64,000 bases of DNA from Mycolicibacter senuensis (GTDB taxonomy: Bacteria; Actinomycetota; Actinomycetes; Mycobacteriales; Mycobacteriaceae). Of the stretch, positions 52,627 to 62,387 are shown in pieces (the first letter of the stretch is position 1; each line of letters starts with the position of its first letter). The stretch spans positions 112,027 to 176,026 of the forward strand of contig NZ_LQPS01000036.1 in NCBI RefSeq assembly GCF_002101885.1, given 5' to 3'. The position numbers and the translations under genes are program-made. Below the pieces are notes generated by a model. It ran no database searches. It had not been told where the DNA came from and saw only the letters and a list, made by a program, of their open reading frames with translations.

Positions 52627-53475
52627 CTACTGGGCGGGAACCATGGCCAGCTGGCGGGTCTGCACCACGATGCGGCCTTCGCAGTCGACCACGGTGTGGT
52701 CTTCGTCGAACCAATCCTGGCCGATCTGCACGCAGCTGCAGATCACCCGCAGCCAGCCGTCGGCCGGCATGGCCCGTAGATAGGCGGTGAGCTGCACGGT
52801 GGGCGCCCAGCCCATCCGGTTGACCGCGTAGGTCACCGGCGCCGAGACGTCGCCGCACAGCAGCGCGAACAGCACGTCGGGAGCGGCGTCCTTGGGCCGC
52901 ACCCACATCTCGATCACCGGCGGGCCGCCATCCGAGCGCGGGCCGAGCGTGGTCAGCGCCGGACGGATGTCGCAGCCGTGCGCCAGATGCACGATGTGCT
53001 CCATCGGATGGCCCGGACCGATCGGCTCCAGGCCGGGCGGCGGCTCCGGCGTCATCAACGGCACCACCGGGTTGAACGACAGCAGCGGCGGCGCCTGGTG
53101 CTCGGGCTCGCCGAGGGTGACCACGGTGCGCACCGCGGTGCGCTCGCCCTGGTTGAGTTCCACGTCGACCAGGCTGACCCGCCGGCCGCGCTTACGAATC
53201 CTGGCCACCAGCCGCATCGGACCGGGGTCGGGCGCCCACAGGTAGCTGGCGGACACCGCGACCGGTTGCACGTCGCCGCCGTGGGCGGTGCGGGCGGCGT
53301 TGGCGCACAACGCCAGCATCGCGCCGCCGTGCACCTTCGGGCCGATCGTCCAGTGCTCGTTGAGCGCGCCGGCGAACACCGCCACGTCGCCACCGTCATA
53401 GCCCTGGAAGCCATCGTCGTGGCCATCGAGGCGCACCAGGGCCATGGCATCGGTGAACAGCGTGGATGAGGTCAC
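52627..53475 (-). CDS. TesB-like acyl-CoA thioesterase (Rv0499-like)
   Basis: 282 residues with two hot-dog repeats: HWTIGPKVHGGAMLALCANAA and PVAVSASYLWAPDPGPMRLVAR in the first, LCGDVSAPVTYAVNRMGWAPTVQLTAYLR and DWFDEDHTVVDCEGRIVVQTRQLA in the second. The pattern is that of TesB-type double hot-dog thioesterases common in mycobacteria. GTG start with AAGGAGG seven bases upstream. It starts 22 bases after the Rv0498-like gene. Confidence 0.87.
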   Translation of the reverse strand: MTSSTLFTDAMALVRLDGHDDGFQGYDGGDVAVFAGALNEHWTIGPKVHGGAMLALCANAARTAHGGDVQPVAVSASYLWAPDPGPMRLVARIRKRGRRVSLVDVELNQGERTAVRTVVTLGEPEHQAPPLLSFNPVVPLMTPEPPPGLEPIGPGHPMEHIVHLAHGCDIRPALTTLGPRSDGGPPVIEMWVRPKDAAPDVLFALLCGDVSAPVTYAVNRMGWAPTVQLTAYLRAMPADGWLRVICSCVQIGQDWFDEDHTVVDCEGRIVVQTRQLAMVPAQ

Positions 53476-53497
53476 GCGGGCCTCCTTGTCTCAGCGA

Positions 53498-54340
53498 TCA
53501 GCGCAGCAGATGCGTGCGGGCGAACTGTAGCGACTCGATCAACAGTGCCTCGCGCTCGTGCGGCGAGCGAGCATGGGAGGTGGTCACCTCCAGCACCACA
53601 TGACCGGTGAAGTCGCCGGCGGCCAGCAGGTGACACACCTCGACGGTGGGCTGGTCGCCGTGCCCGGGCACCAGATGCTCGTCGGCCGGCAGTCCGGTGC
53701 CGTCGCACAGGTGCAGATGGGTGAGGCCCGAACCCATGCGGCGGGCCATGTCCAGCGCGTCGGTGCCGGCGGTCGCGGTGTGCGACAGGTCCAGGGTGTA
53801 GTGCGTGTGGTTGCCGTCGAGCGGGTCGTGGGACGGCGCGAACGCCGAAATCCCCGCTCCCGGACCCCCACCGCGCCGGCGCATCCGCTCTCGCGACTGA
53901 TCAGCGCCGAAGAATCGGTCGGCGCGGAACGGGAACATGTTCTCCACCGCCACCGCCACGTTGCTGCGGGCCTCCAAGTCGGCGACCTGGTCGCTGAATC
54001 CCTCGGCGTAGCGGCGTTGCCAGCGAAACGGCGGATGCACCACGACGGTCTGGGCTTCGAGCCGTTCGGCGGCCCGGACACTGCGTTCCAGCTTGTGGAT
54101 CGGGTTGGCGCCCCAGACCCGCTGCGAGATCAGCAGGCACGGTGCGTGCACCGACAGCACCGGCACCCGGTACTTGCGCGACAACCGCTGCACGGCGCCG
54201 ACGTCCTGGCTGACCGACTCCCCCCACACCATCAGCTCGACACCGTCGTAGCCGAGTCGGGCCGCGTACTCGAAGGCGGCCTCGGCCCGCAGGGGGTAGA
54301 CCGAAGCCGTCGACAAGCCGACCTTGATGGCGGGGCGCAC
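53498..54340 (-). CDS. Sugar phosphate isomerase/epimerase-like TIM-barrel protein (Rv0498-like)
   Basis: 280 residues of the xylose-isomerase-like AP2EC family: GLSTASVYPLRAEAAFEYAARLGYDGVELM, VLSVHAPCLL, VVHPPFRW, VAVENMFPFR, YTLDLSHTA, LTHLHLCDGTG and VVLEVTTSHA. The His, Glu and Asp residues suit a metal site. GTG start. It lies between the Rv0497- and Rv0499-like genes; substrate unknown. Confidence 0.9.
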   Translation of the reverse strand: MRPAIKVGLSTASVYPLRAEAAFEYAARLGYDGVELMVWGESVSQDVGAVQRLSRKYRVPVLSVHAPCLLISQRVWGANPIHKLERSVRAAERLEAQTVVVHPPFRWQRRYAEGFSDQVADLEARSNVAVAVENMFPFRADRFFGADQSRERMRRRGGGPGAGISAFAPSHDPLDGNHTHYTLDLSHTATAGTDALDMARRMGSGLTHLHLCDGTGLPADEHLVPGHGDQPTVEVCHLLAAGDFTGHVVLEVTTSHARSPHEREALLIESLQFARTHLLR

Positions 54341-54357
54341 GGACTAATAGTGAACGG

Positions 54358-55446
54358 CTAGTTGGCGTGCAACGCCAGCGGCCCCAGGGTGATCAACAGT
54401 CCGACCGCGACGGCGATCAAAGTGCTGCCGATGTCGACGGTCTTGCGGACGGCCTGAACGGCGGCGACCAGGCCGAGCGTGACCAGCACCGTGAGCACCA
54501 GTGCGACGATGCTGTTCCACCGCCACAACTGGTCGAAGGCGATGAACAGCCCGCCGCCGAACGCCACCGCCAGGATCGACTGCAGCACCACCAGCAACCC
54601 GCCGACCACTCCCGGCCGGCCCACGTACTCGTCATCGGCCGGCTCGGATGCGACGGCGTCGACGGCGTCGTGGTCGGCACGATCGGCGGCGGCGGCAAGA
54701 TCGGTGTCGGCGTCGGCTGGGTCGACCGCGCCGAGATCCGGCCGGACCGGCCGCTCGGTACTGCCGGCCTTGCTCAGGACCGAGCGCACATAGGCGGAGT
54801 CCCCGACCGACAGGTCGGCCTCGCGCACGTCGGTGTCCATCACATCGAGTTCGACGTCGGTGTAGGTCTCGATCGGGTCGGGACGCATCCGTTCGGCGCC
54901 GGAGCCGGTGGACGGGGCGGCGGATGCCGGACGGCCGTTGCCCGCTGCGGGCACATCCGAGCGGCGCATCGGCCGCGGGTAGGGGCTCTGCTGGGGGCCG
55001 CCGGTGCGCGGCGGCTGCGGCGGGGATTTGGGCCAGCGCGGTTCGGGCGCCGACCGCTGGGTGGGTTCCGCCCGTTCCACCGGCCGCGGCCCGGTGGCGG
55101 GCCGGTCGTCCGGCTCCGCCCGGCGTGGCCCGGTGAGGGGCTTGTCGTCGTCGATGAATCCGGGTGCCGGGCCGAGGGACAGTGCGCCGCTCGCCGCGGT
55201 GTCGGAAGTCTCGCCGCCGTCCGGCGATTCGGCGGCGGCCACCGGCTCGGGGGGCCCGTCCTCGTCCCGGATGATCGGGATCTCACCGGTCAGTTCGGCG
55301 ACGGTGACGGCGTCGGCGTTGCCGCGCCGACGGCGGCGGCGACCGGTCACCGGCGGCGAACCGATCGTGCCGTTCTTGGCGAGTAACTCGGCAACGGAGA
55401 TCGGCCGCGTCTCGACGTCGCGGGGGTCGGGCTTGTGCTCGGTCAT
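54358..55446 (-). CDS. Membrane protein with long disordered N-terminus (Rv0497-like)
   Basis: 362 residues. About 280 are polar and Pro/Arg/Ala-rich. Short motifs sit inside: ISVAELLAKNG near the start and VTVAELTGEIPIIRD. Two or three hydrophobic segments close the protein (VVGGLLVVLQSILAVAFGGGL, IVALVLTVLVTLGLV, LIAVAVGLLITLGPLAL). The ATG overlaps the ppx1 stop by four bases, so it is coupled to it. Function unknown; the basic RRRRRR cluster suggests a regulatory cytoplasmic tail. Confidence 0.88.
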   Translation of the reverse strand: MTEHKPDPRDVETRPISVAELLAKNGTIGSPPVTGRRRRRRGNADAVTVAELTGEIPIIRDEDGPPEPVAAAESPDGGETSDTAASGALSLGPAPGFIDDDKPLTGPRRAEPDDRPATGPRPVERAEPTQRSAPEPRWPKSPPQPPRTGGPQQSPYPRPMRRSDVPAAGNGRPASAAPSTGSGAERMRPDPIETYTDVELDVMDTDVREADLSVGDSAYVRSVLSKAGSTERPVRPDLGAVDPADADTDLAAAADRADHDAVDAVASEPADDEYVGRPGVVGGLLVVLQSILAVAFGGGLFIAFDQLWRWNSIVALVLTVLVTLGLVAAVQAVRKTVDIGSTLIAVAVGLLITLGPLALHAN

Positions 55447-56432
55447 CGTGCGCCCCCTCCTTGCCGGGCCATGCCCACGGACGAGGATTGGAGCAGGATG
55501 GCGCTGTCGGCTTCACGGTCGAGCCGCCGCAGGATCAAGCCCTCCCGCAGCGCCCACGGGCAAATCTGAACCGTTTCGATCGACAGCGCTCGCATGCTCG
55601 CTTCCGCCACGAGGGCGCCCGCCACGATCTGCGGGGCCCGCTCGGCGCTCACCCCTTCCAATTCGGCACGATCTGCCGTGGTCATCCTAGAGATGAATGA
55701 TATGAGCTGCCTAAGGCCCGCGGCGGTCAATGTGCGCCTCACCCGGGGTCCGGCAGCCGACGGCGCAGCGCCGGTGAGGCGCGCCAGCGAACGAAACGTC
55801 TTGGAACTCGCCACCGCGAGGTCGGGGGGGCCGGCGTCGAGAACCGTCGCGGCGGCCGGCGCCAACTCGGTGTCCAGCCAGTCCCGCAGCATCGACACCC
55901 GGCGACGCCCGGGCGGGTCTTCGGGCAGCCACTCCCGGGTGAGCCGGCCGGCTCCCAACGGCAGCGACAACGCCACCTCGGGCTCCTCGTCGAGGCCGCT
56001 GGACATCTCCAGCGACCCCCCACCGATATCGAGGTTGATGATCCGCCCGGCGCTCCAGCCGAACCAGCGCCGCACCGCCAGGAACGTCAGCCGGGACTCG
56101 TCCTCCCCCTCCAGCACCTGCAACTCGACGCCGGTCTCGGCGCGCACCCGCGCCAGCACGTCCTCGGAGTTGGAGGCGTCGCGCACCGCCGAGGTGGCGA
56201 ACGCCATCAGCTCCGCGCAGCCCGAACTGCCTGCGATGGTGGCGAATTCGTCGATCGTGGACACCAGTTTGTCGGCACCGCGCCGGGTGATCTTTCCGGA
56301 GCTGTCGGTGGCCTCCGCCAACCGTAATGTGGCCTTGGTCGAACTCATCGGGGTCGGGTGACCGCCCCGGTAAGCATCGACCACCAGGAGATGGACGGTA
56401 TTGCTGCCGACGTCAAGTACGCCTAATCGCAC
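55443..56432 (-). CDS. ppx1: Exopolyphosphatase / Ppx-GppA family
   Basis: 329 residues with the ASKHA sugar-kinase/actin fold: phosphate-1 [14 protein letters not shown], catalytic Glu region [16 protein letters not shown], phosphate-2 [13 protein letters not shown]. It hydrolyses polyphosphate or pppGpp; the mycobacterial Rv0496 protein prefers short polyphosphate. GTG start with TAAGTT six bases upstream. First gene of the minus-strand cluster running to the acyltransferase at 48739. Confidence 0.94.
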   Translation of the reverse strand: MRLGVLDVGSNTVHLLVVDAYRGGHPTPMSSTKATLRLAEATDSSGKITRRGADKLVSTIDEFATIAGSSGCAELMAFATSAVRDASNSEDVLARVRAETGVELQVLEGEDESRLTFLAVRRWFGWSAGRIINLDIGGGSLEMSSGLDEEPEVALSLPLGAGRLTREWLPEDPPGRRRVSMLRDWLDTELAPAAATVLDAGPPDLAVASSKTFRSLARLTGAAPSAAGPRVRRTLTAAGLRQLISFISRMTTADRAELEGVSAERAPQIVAGALVAEASMRALSIETVQICPWALREGLILRRLDREADSAILLQSSSVGMARQGGGAR

Positions 56433-56438
56433 GCAACC

Positions 56439-56444
56439 AACTTA
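56439..56444 (-). promoter_or_regulatory. -10 element of leaderless ppx1 transcript
   Basis: On the minus strand TAAGTT ends six bases before the ppx1 GTG at 56432. Confidence 0.45.
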
Positions 56445-56490
56445 GTGGGGCGCGGAATCGACCAAGGCGAGACAACCCGAATTGGTGGTC

Positions 56491-56496
56491 TAGCGT
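56491..56496 (+). promoter_or_regulatory. -10 element upstream of the Cys-rich conserved gene
   Basis: TAGCGT fits TANNNT and ends eight bases before the GTG at 56505, back to back with the ppx1 promoter. Confidence 0.4.
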
Positions 56497-56504
56497 GGAG
56501 TTTT

Positions 56505-57293
56505 GTGACCCCCGCGCAGCCCGGCCCCCCGCGGCGTGAAGTCGACTTGGACTTCCCCCGCGAATGGGTGGAGTTCTACGACCCGGACAACCCCGAACAT
56601 CTGATCGCTGCCGATCTGACCTGGCTGCTGTCCCGTTGGACCTGCGTGTTCGGCACGGCGGCCTGCCGGGGCATCGTGGCCGGCCGCCCCGACGACGGGT
56701 GCTGTTCGCACGGCGCGTTCCTGTGCGACGACGACGACCGCGCCAAGCTCGACGACGCCGTCGCGCAGCTGACCGACGCCGACTGGCAGTACCGCGACAA
56801 GGGCTTGGGCAAGAAGGGCTACCTGGAATACGACGAGAACGACGGCGAGGAGCAACTGCGCACCCGCACCGTCAAGGGGGCCTGCATCTTTCTGAACCGG
56901 CCCGGCTTCGCCGGCGGCGCCGGTTGCGCGCTGCACATCAAGGCGGTCCGGTTGGGTGTGGAACCGCTCACCATGAAGCCCGACGTGTGCTGGCAGCTGC
57001 CGATCCGGCGCAGCCAGGAGTGGGTGACGCGCCCCGACGACACCGAGATCCTCAAGACCACGATCACCGAGTTCGACCGCCGGGGCTGGGGTTCCGGCGG
57101 CGCGGACCTGCACTGGTACTGCACCGGTGACCCGGCGGCCCACGTCGGCGCCCGGCAGGTCTGGCAGAGCCTGGGGCCCGAGCTCGCCGAACTGCTGGGC
57201 GAAAAGGCCTACGCCGAACTGGCGGCGATCTGCCGGCGGCGCAATGAGCTCGGGCTGGTGGCCGTGCATCCGGCCACCCGCGCCGCTGAGTGA
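56505..57293 (+). CDS. Conserved Cys-containing protein (Rv0495c-like)
   Basis: 262 residues, not recognised as an enzyme. It contains a cysteine cluster [14 protein letters not shown]...[12 protein letters not shown] (about 40-75) and later single cysteines in CIFLN, GAGCALH, CWQLP and YCTG. The set could bind a metal or Fe-S cluster, recalling YkgJ/DUF3109-type proteins; this is inference. GTG 56505 ([23 protein letters not shown]) is preferred to the longer frame from 56445. Divergent from ppx1 as Rv0495c is from Rv0496. Confidence 0.82.
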   Translation: MTPAQPGPPRREVDLDFPREWVEFYDPDNPEHLIAADLTWLLSRWTCVFGTAACRGIVAGRPDDGCCSHGAFLCDDDDRAKLDDAVAQLTDADWQYRDKGLGKKGYLEYDENDGEEQLRTRTVKGACIFLNRPGFAGGAGCALHIKAVRLGVEPLTMKPDVCWQLPIRRSQEWVTRPDDTEILKTTITEFDRRGWGSGGADLHWYCTGDPAAHVGARQVWQSLGPELAELLGEKAYAELAAICRRRNELGLVAVHPATRAAE

Positions 57294-57588
57294 CCGGAGC
57301 GCGGTGCACTTCAATGGCCAGCAGTCCACGAACAAAAACCGCAGGTCAAGGATCACTTTTGCCGCGGAACCGCGTCGCCGGCGTCTCCCGCTGACTACGA
57401 CAATCCCCGTCTACCAGGGCAGTCAATGGTGTCCGGTGTCACGGACGAATGATTTTCAGCAGGCGGCGTAGGTCGGTATGCTCGGAGATGGCATCGCCGG
57501 TAGCGCAGCATCATCGGAGTGCGCAATGAATTGAGAAACGCGCCCTACGCGGGCATGATCCTTTATCACACACGCCCGCTGGAGATTC
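57294..57588 (+). other. 295-base intergenic region before the ABC operon
   Basis: No open frame with coding character. A weak promoter candidate is TTTCAG (57454-57459), a 17-base spacer and TATGCT (57477-57482). A small inverted repeat GTCCG/CGGAC lies at 57431-57446. The base composition falls to less GC-rich near 57540-57590, just before the ATG of the ABC ATPase, which has a GGAG site. Confidence 0.4.
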
Positions 57589-58380
57589 ATGATCAGGACC
57601 GACATCCACACCGTGGAGCTCGACCAAAACGGACACACGCCGCCGGTCGTTCTAAGGCCTCCCGTGGTCCTGGAAGCGCGCAAACTCAACAAGCAGTTCG
57701 GTCACGGCGATACCGCGACGCCGGTATTGCGCAACATCGATATCCAGATAACCCGCGGCGAATTCGTCGCCATGGTCGGGCCTTCCGGCTCGGGCAAGTC
57801 GACCCTGCTGAGCATCCTGGGCCTGCTGGACCTGCCGACCTCCGGAGATGTGTTCATCAACGGCCACAGCGTCTCGCAGCTGTCCCGGCGGCAGCTGGCC
57901 GCCGTCCGATGCCAGACCCTCGGCTACGTCTTCCAGGCGTTCAACCTTCTCGGCGGTCTGTCGGTCGTGGAGAACGTCATGCTGCCGGGCCTGCTGGCGG
58001 GCAAATCCGGCCGCTCCCAGCACGCCCACGCGATGAACCTGCTGGACCAGGTCGGGCTGGCCGCCAAATCCAAGCGCGTCCCGTCGGAGTTGTCCGGCGG
58101 TGAACAACAGCGAGTCGCCGTCGCGCGGGCACTTTTCATGAAACCCGACGTCATCCTCGCCGATGAACCGACCGGCAACCTGGACACCCTTAACGGGCAG
58201 CGGGTTATTGACGCCCTGTATAACTTGAATGCCGCCGGCCAGACAATTGTGCTGGTGACGCACGACCGGAAAATCGCCGACGACGCCCCCCGGCTCGTTT
58301 CGCTGCTCGACGGTGAAATCGAGACCGACAGCGGAATGGCTCACGCGCCCGACAATGTGACATGGCTCGCGGGACATTAG
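57589..58380 (+). CDS. ABC transporter ATP-binding protein, MacB/LolD class
   Basis: 263 residues. Walker A GPSGSGKST, Q-loop VFQAFNLLGGLSVVENVMLP, signature LSGGEQQRVAVARAL, Walker B VILADEPTGNLD and switch VLVTHD, the exact pattern of MacB/LolD ATPases. A 27-residue polar lead precedes the domain. Its last 19 bases overlap the start of the permease gene, so the two are coupled. First gene of a four-gene plus-strand operon. Confidence 0.93.
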   Translation: MIRTDIHTVELDQNGHTPPVVLRPPVVLEARKLNKQFGHGDTATPVLRNIDIQITRGEFVAMVGPSGSGKSTLLSILGLLDLPTSGDVFINGHSVSQLSRRQLAAVRCQTLGYVFQAFNLLGGLSVVENVMLPGLLAGKSGRSQHAHAMNLLDQVGLAAKSKRVPSELSGGEQQRVAVARALFMKPDVILADEPTGNLDTLNGQRVIDALYNLNAAGQTIVLVTHDRKIADDAPRLVSLLDGEIETDSGMAHAPDNVTWLAGH

Positions 58381-60911
58381 CCGCGACTTTCGGCCTGCTC
58401 CGGATCATCAATTTTCGGGCCGTTCGTAAACACGCATTCCGGGCAGCACTGGCCGCTTTCTCGCTGGGCGGTGGTGTCGCCGTCGTGGTGGCCGTGATGA
58501 TCGAGGTCACCAGCGTGTCCAAAGCGGTCGAAGACGTCGGCTACCAGATCGCCGGGCCCGCACCGCTGCGCGTGGTCGGCGCCGCCACCCGCGGCGGCAT
58601 CAGCCCGGCGGTCATCGAGGACACCCGGTCGGTCCCCGGGGTGGCGGCGGTGGTGCCGGTCATCCGCGGCGTGACGATGATCCGCAGCAATGGCGACAGT
58701 GGCGGCAAGGGCACCGAGAGCTACGGGCTGGGCCTCGGCGTGGACTGCTCGGCGCAGTGGATCGTCGACCCGAAGGTCTGTCAGGCCGGGCAGCAGGAAC
58801 CGCCGCCGGCGATCTCGAAGTCACTGGGCGACTCGCTGAACTCCTCGGCGACCCTGGTCACCGACGCCGGGCAGCTGTCGGTGGAGAAGTTCCAGCGGGT
58901 GTCCGACCTCGACGAGGTCAACAACGGTCTGGTCGCGGTGCTGCCACTGAGCATGGCCAAGGTGCAGTTCGCCCGTGGCGACCGGGTGGACCTGCTGTAT
59001 GTGACGCTGGCCAAGGACGCCGACTCGACGGAGGTCCAGCAACGGCTGAAGACCGCGCTGGGCCCCACCTACAGCGTGCAGCCCCGCAGCGAACCGGCGC
59101 GCGGCTACAACGTCAACGATGTGCTGTTGCCGCTGCTGGGCATCTTCGCGCTGATCTCGATCGGCGTCGGGGTCATCCTGATCACCCAGATCACCCGGCT
59201 CTCGGTCGAGGAGCGCCGCCGCGAGATCGCCATCGCCTCTGCGCTGGGAGCCTCCCCTGCCTCGATCATGACCGGGTTCCTCAGCGAGGCCGCGCTGCTG
59301 GGCGCGGCGGGATCGGCGATGGGCGTGCTGACCGGCATCGTGATCTCGGAGCCCATCGTGGCCAGCGCCAGTGAGCTCACCGAACGATTCATCGGCGTGA
59401 CAGTGCCGGTGGTGCTCAATCCGGCGATCCTGGTGGTCGGCGTGCTGGCCGGACTGCTGCTGGCGGTGGGGGCCGCGGTCGGGCCCGCCCTGTCGGCGTC
59501 CAGAACCCCGATCGCAGCCGAGTTGTCCGGCCGGGCGGCCCAGGAGCAGACGACTCAGCGCAAGATCTGGTTCAGGGCGCTGCTGCTGCTGGCGATCGGG
59601 CTGAGCGGGGTGATCGCGGCACGGCTGGCGACCCTGTCCGGCGCCCTGGCGGCCTGGCAGGCCATCCTCGCCGACGTGGGCGCGGTGGTCGCGCTCATCG
59701 GGCTGCTGCTGGCCACCGCGTACCTCAGCGCCCAGGCCATCACCAGCGTGCGGACCAGGCCGGACAAGTCCCGGGGGGCGACGCTGACCATCGCCCTCAA
59801 CGCGCTGCGCTCGGACCGGTCGCGCACCGCGGCGATCTCGGGCGCCATCGCGGTGCCGGTCGTGGTCGCCATCCTGCTCTCCGGGTTCCTCGTCGCGATC
59901 CACATCGGCGCCACCCGGGTCGCCGAATCACAGGCCGACGGGCGCATTGCCATCACCACGACGCAGTTCGCCGATTACGGCCCGGTGGACGCCCGATTCG
60001 CCCCGCAGACGGTCAACAAACTGAACTCGTTGGCCGGGGTGGAGAAGATCGAGCGGATGGCGGAAATCGAAATCAGCCTCAAAGACGGGTCACTGGCGCA
60101 TATTCAGGCCCAGGACCGGCCGACATTTCCATTCGGATTACTTGCCGGCCAATCCCCGGAGGCGAGCCAGAAAGCCAACGAAGTCGTCATCGGCAGCGTC
60201 CTTGCCCGGGAGAAGAAACTCCACATCGGTGACACACTCGTATTTGGAAGTGGACTGGATGCGCAGGCGATGAGCATCGGCACCATTGTGGCCACCCCCG
60301 AATACGGCGGCCGGCGGATCTACATGCCGTACTCGATCGCCGAACAGATCTACGGCCCGCAGCCCGCCGGCCTGGTCTTCGCCACCCCGGCACCGGGATT
60401 CACCGCGGGCCAGGTCATCGAGAGCATTCGGGCCACCGAGTTCGACCAGCCGGTGACCGCAGTGGACACCGACGGCTACGCCTCGGAGATCGCGACGTCC
60501 ATCGGCCAGTATCTGACGCCGTTGAACACCCTCAAGTACGGCCTACTCGGCATCGCCTTCATCTCGGTGCTCTCGACGCTGCTGCTGGTCGGGATCCGGC
60601 GCCGGCGCGAGGTGGCCCTGATCCAGGCACTGGGCGCCACCCGGGCGCGGGTGTTCTCCATCACCACCATCGAGGCCGTCGTCGCCGGAGCCGCCGGCGG
60701 CCTGTTCGGCGCGGTGCTGTCGATTGCCATATCCGAGGCGGTCCGACGGGCCGCCGTGGTCAACGTCGGCCTGATCACCCCGCTGGTGTTCCCGTGGTCG
60801 GACGCGGTGCTTTACGCCGTATTGGCCACCGTCGCCGCGGTTTTCGCGGCCATCATTCCCGCCTGGAAGAGCACACGGTCCACTCCGGCGACCGAGCTTC
60901 GCGACGAGTAA
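58362..60911 (+). CDS. ABC transporter permease with two FtsX modules
   Basis: 849 residues. N-terminal helix, an extracytoplasmic domain of about 200 residues with two cysteines (GVDCSAQW, KVCQAG), FtsX helices at about 250-375 (VLLPLLGIFALISIGVGVILI, ERRREIAIASALGASP). Then a linker membrane segment, a second extracytoplasmic domain and a second FtsX block (LLVGIRRRREVALIQALGATRARVF, AIIPAWKSTRSTPATELRDE). One chain thus supplies both halves of the MacB/LolCE-type transporter. It likely exports a lipid or peptide; identity unknown. Confidence 0.93.
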   Translation: MARGTLAATFGLLRIINFRAVRKHAFRAALAAFSLGGGVAVVVAVMIEVTSVSKAVEDVGYQIAGPAPLRVVGAATRGGISPAVIEDTRSVPGVAAVVPVIRGVTMIRSNGDSGGKGTESYGLGLGVDCSAQWIVDPKVCQAGQQEPPPAISKSLGDSLNSSATLVTDAGQLSVEKFQRVSDLDEVNNGLVAVLPLSMAKVQFARGDRVDLLYVTLAKDADSTEVQQRLKTALGPTYSVQPRSEPARGYNVNDVLLPLLGIFALISIGVGVILITQITRLSVEERRREIAIASALGASPASIMTGFLSEAALLGAAGSAMGVLTGIVISEPIVASASELTERFIGVTVPVVLNPAILVVGVLAGLLLAVGAAVGPALSASRTPIAAELSGRAAQEQTTQRKIWFRALLLLAIGLSGVIAARLATLSGALAAWQAILADVGAVVALIGLLLATAYLSAQAITSVRTRPDKSRGATLTIALNALRSDRSRTAAISGAIAVPVVVAILLSGFLVAIHIGATRVAESQADGRIAITTTQFADYGPVDARFAPQTVNKLNSLAGVEKIERMAEIEISLKDGSLAHIQAQDRPTFPFGLLAGQSPEASQKANEVVIGSVLAREKKLHIGDTLVFGSGLDAQAMSIGTIVATPEYGGRRIYMPYSIAEQIYGPQPAGLVFATPAPGFTAGQVIESIRATEFDQPVTAVDTDGYASEIATSIGQYLTPLNTLKYGLLGIAFISVLSTLLLVGIRRRREVALIQALGATRARVFSITTIEAVVAGAAGGLFGAVLSIAISEAVRRAAVVNVGLITPLVFPWSDAVLYAVLATVAAVFAAIIPAWKSTRSTPATELRDE

Positions 60912-60936
60912 GAACTTCGCCGACCCCGAGGATGCC

Positions 60937-62298
60937 ATGACAGCGACCGCCCCTGCCGTGCCGGGATTCTCCGGCGAAGTCATCGCCCCTAGCGACGCCC
61001 GCTACGACGAGGTCCGTCAGGTATTCAACGGCATGATCGACAAGCGGCCCCAGGTGGTGCTGCAGTGCCGCTCCCAGGACGACATCGTCGCCGCGGTGCG
61101 CTATGCCGTGGCGGCCGGTGCCGAGATCGCGGTGCGCAGCGGCGGACACAGCGTCGCCGGTCACTCGGCCACCGACGGCGGCATCGTCATCGACCTGACC
61201 CTGCTGCGCGGGGTGCGGGTCGACGCGCAAGCGCGGATCGCCTATGTCGACGCCGGCGCCACCTGGGGCGACGTCGACCCGGTGACCAGCAGACACGGGT
61301 TGGCCTGCCCGGGCGGCGTGGTGTCGACGACCGGCGTCGGCGGGTTCTCGCTCGGCGGTGGCATCGGCTGGCTCTCCCGCGCCCACGGCATGACCTGCGA
61401 CAACCTGATCGGCGCGACACTGGTGACCGCATCCGGCGAGGTGTTGACCGTCAGTGAGACCGAGAACGCGGACGTGTTGTGGGGGCTGCGCGGCGGCGGC
61501 GGCAACTTCGGCGTCGTAGCGCAGTTCGTGCTGCGCCTGCACCCGGTGATCGCGGTGACCGCCGGCGTGCAGTCTTACCCCGACACCGACGCCGAGGCGG
61601 CCCTGAAGCATTTCCGCGCCCAGATGGACGACGCACCCGACCACCTGGCGTCGATCCTCGACTTCTCCACCGACTTCACCACGGGCAAGTCGCTGGTCAA
61701 TGTGCTGGCCTGTTCGACGCGGACCGACGCGATCGGCAGCGACGATGTCGGCGCCCTGCTCAACGTCCGGGGCGTGGCGGCCAAGCCGGTGGTGGCGGTG
61801 CAGCACACGTTGGACTACTCGACCTGGCAGCAGGCCCTCGACTACACCGCCCCGTACGGCTGGCTGAACTACTGGAAATCGCTGTTCGTCACCGAACTCA
61901 CCGACGAGGCGATCCGCCGCATCGCGCTGCTCGGCCGGTCACGGCCTTCGACGCAGACCCGGCTGCACCTGATCCGGCTCGGCGGGTACGCCAGCCGCGT
62001 TCCGCCGGAGTCCACGGCCGTCGTCGCCCGCGACCACCCGTACATCATCCATCTGATGACGACCTGGACCGACCCCGCCGACACCGCCCGGTGCACAGCG
62101 TGGGCCGGGCAGGCCTTCGAGATCCTGCGCCCGCTGGGCCCGGCGAGCGCCTACTTGAATTTCGTGGGCGACGAAGGGCAGGACCGCATCCGCGCGACCT
62201 TCGGCGATGCCGGCTACCAGCGGCTCGCCGAACTCAAGACGCGCCTGGACCCGGAGAACCGGTTCACTCTCAACCACAACATCGAGCCCGCCGGCTGA
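60937..62298 (+). CDS. FAD-linked oxidase, BBE (berberine-bridge) family
   Basis: 453 residues of the VAO/PCMH fold. RSGGHSVAGHS holds the His (about 71) that usually carries FAD covalently. The second cofactor stretch GVVSTTGVGGFSLGGGIGWLSRAHGMTCDNL has Ser where bicovalent enzymes have Cys, so single attachment is expected. The C-terminal BBE motif is NFVGDEGQDRIRATFG to DPENRFTLNHNI. GAGGA stands five bases before the ATG. It lies 25 bases after the permease. Such enzymes oxidise sugars, alkaloids or polyketides. Confidence 0.92.
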   Translation: MTATAPAVPGFSGEVIAPSDARYDEVRQVFNGMIDKRPQVVLQCRSQDDIVAAVRYAVAAGAEIAVRSGGHSVAGHSATDGGIVIDLTLLRGVRVDAQARIAYVDAGATWGDVDPVTSRHGLACPGGVVSTTGVGGFSLGGGIGWLSRAHGMTCDNLIGATLVTASGEVLTVSETENADVLWGLRGGGGNFGVVAQFVLRLHPVIAVTAGVQSYPDTDAEAALKHFRAQMDDAPDHLASILDFSTDFTTGKSLVNVLACSTRTDAIGSDDVGALLNVRGVAAKPVVAVQHTLDYSTWQQALDYTAPYGWLNYWKSLFVTELTDEAIRRIALLGRSRPSTQTRLHLIRLGGYASRVPPESTAVVARDHPYIIHLMTTWTDPADTARCTAWAGQAFEILRPLGPASAYLNFVGDEGQDRIRATFGDAGYQRLAELKTRLDPENRFTLNHNIEPAG

Positions 62299-62387
62299 CG
62301 TGCGCAGTTCTTAGTGTGTCGCCAACGCGGCCACACGTTTGCGCAGCGCACCGTGGGTATTGTGGTCCCCGGGGAAAGGACGCAACG

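Noticed and set aside
57431..57446. GTCCG/CGGAC inverted repeat as operator of the ABC operon
   Set aside because: Only five-base arms of common GC-rich composition, and no second copy was found near the operon.
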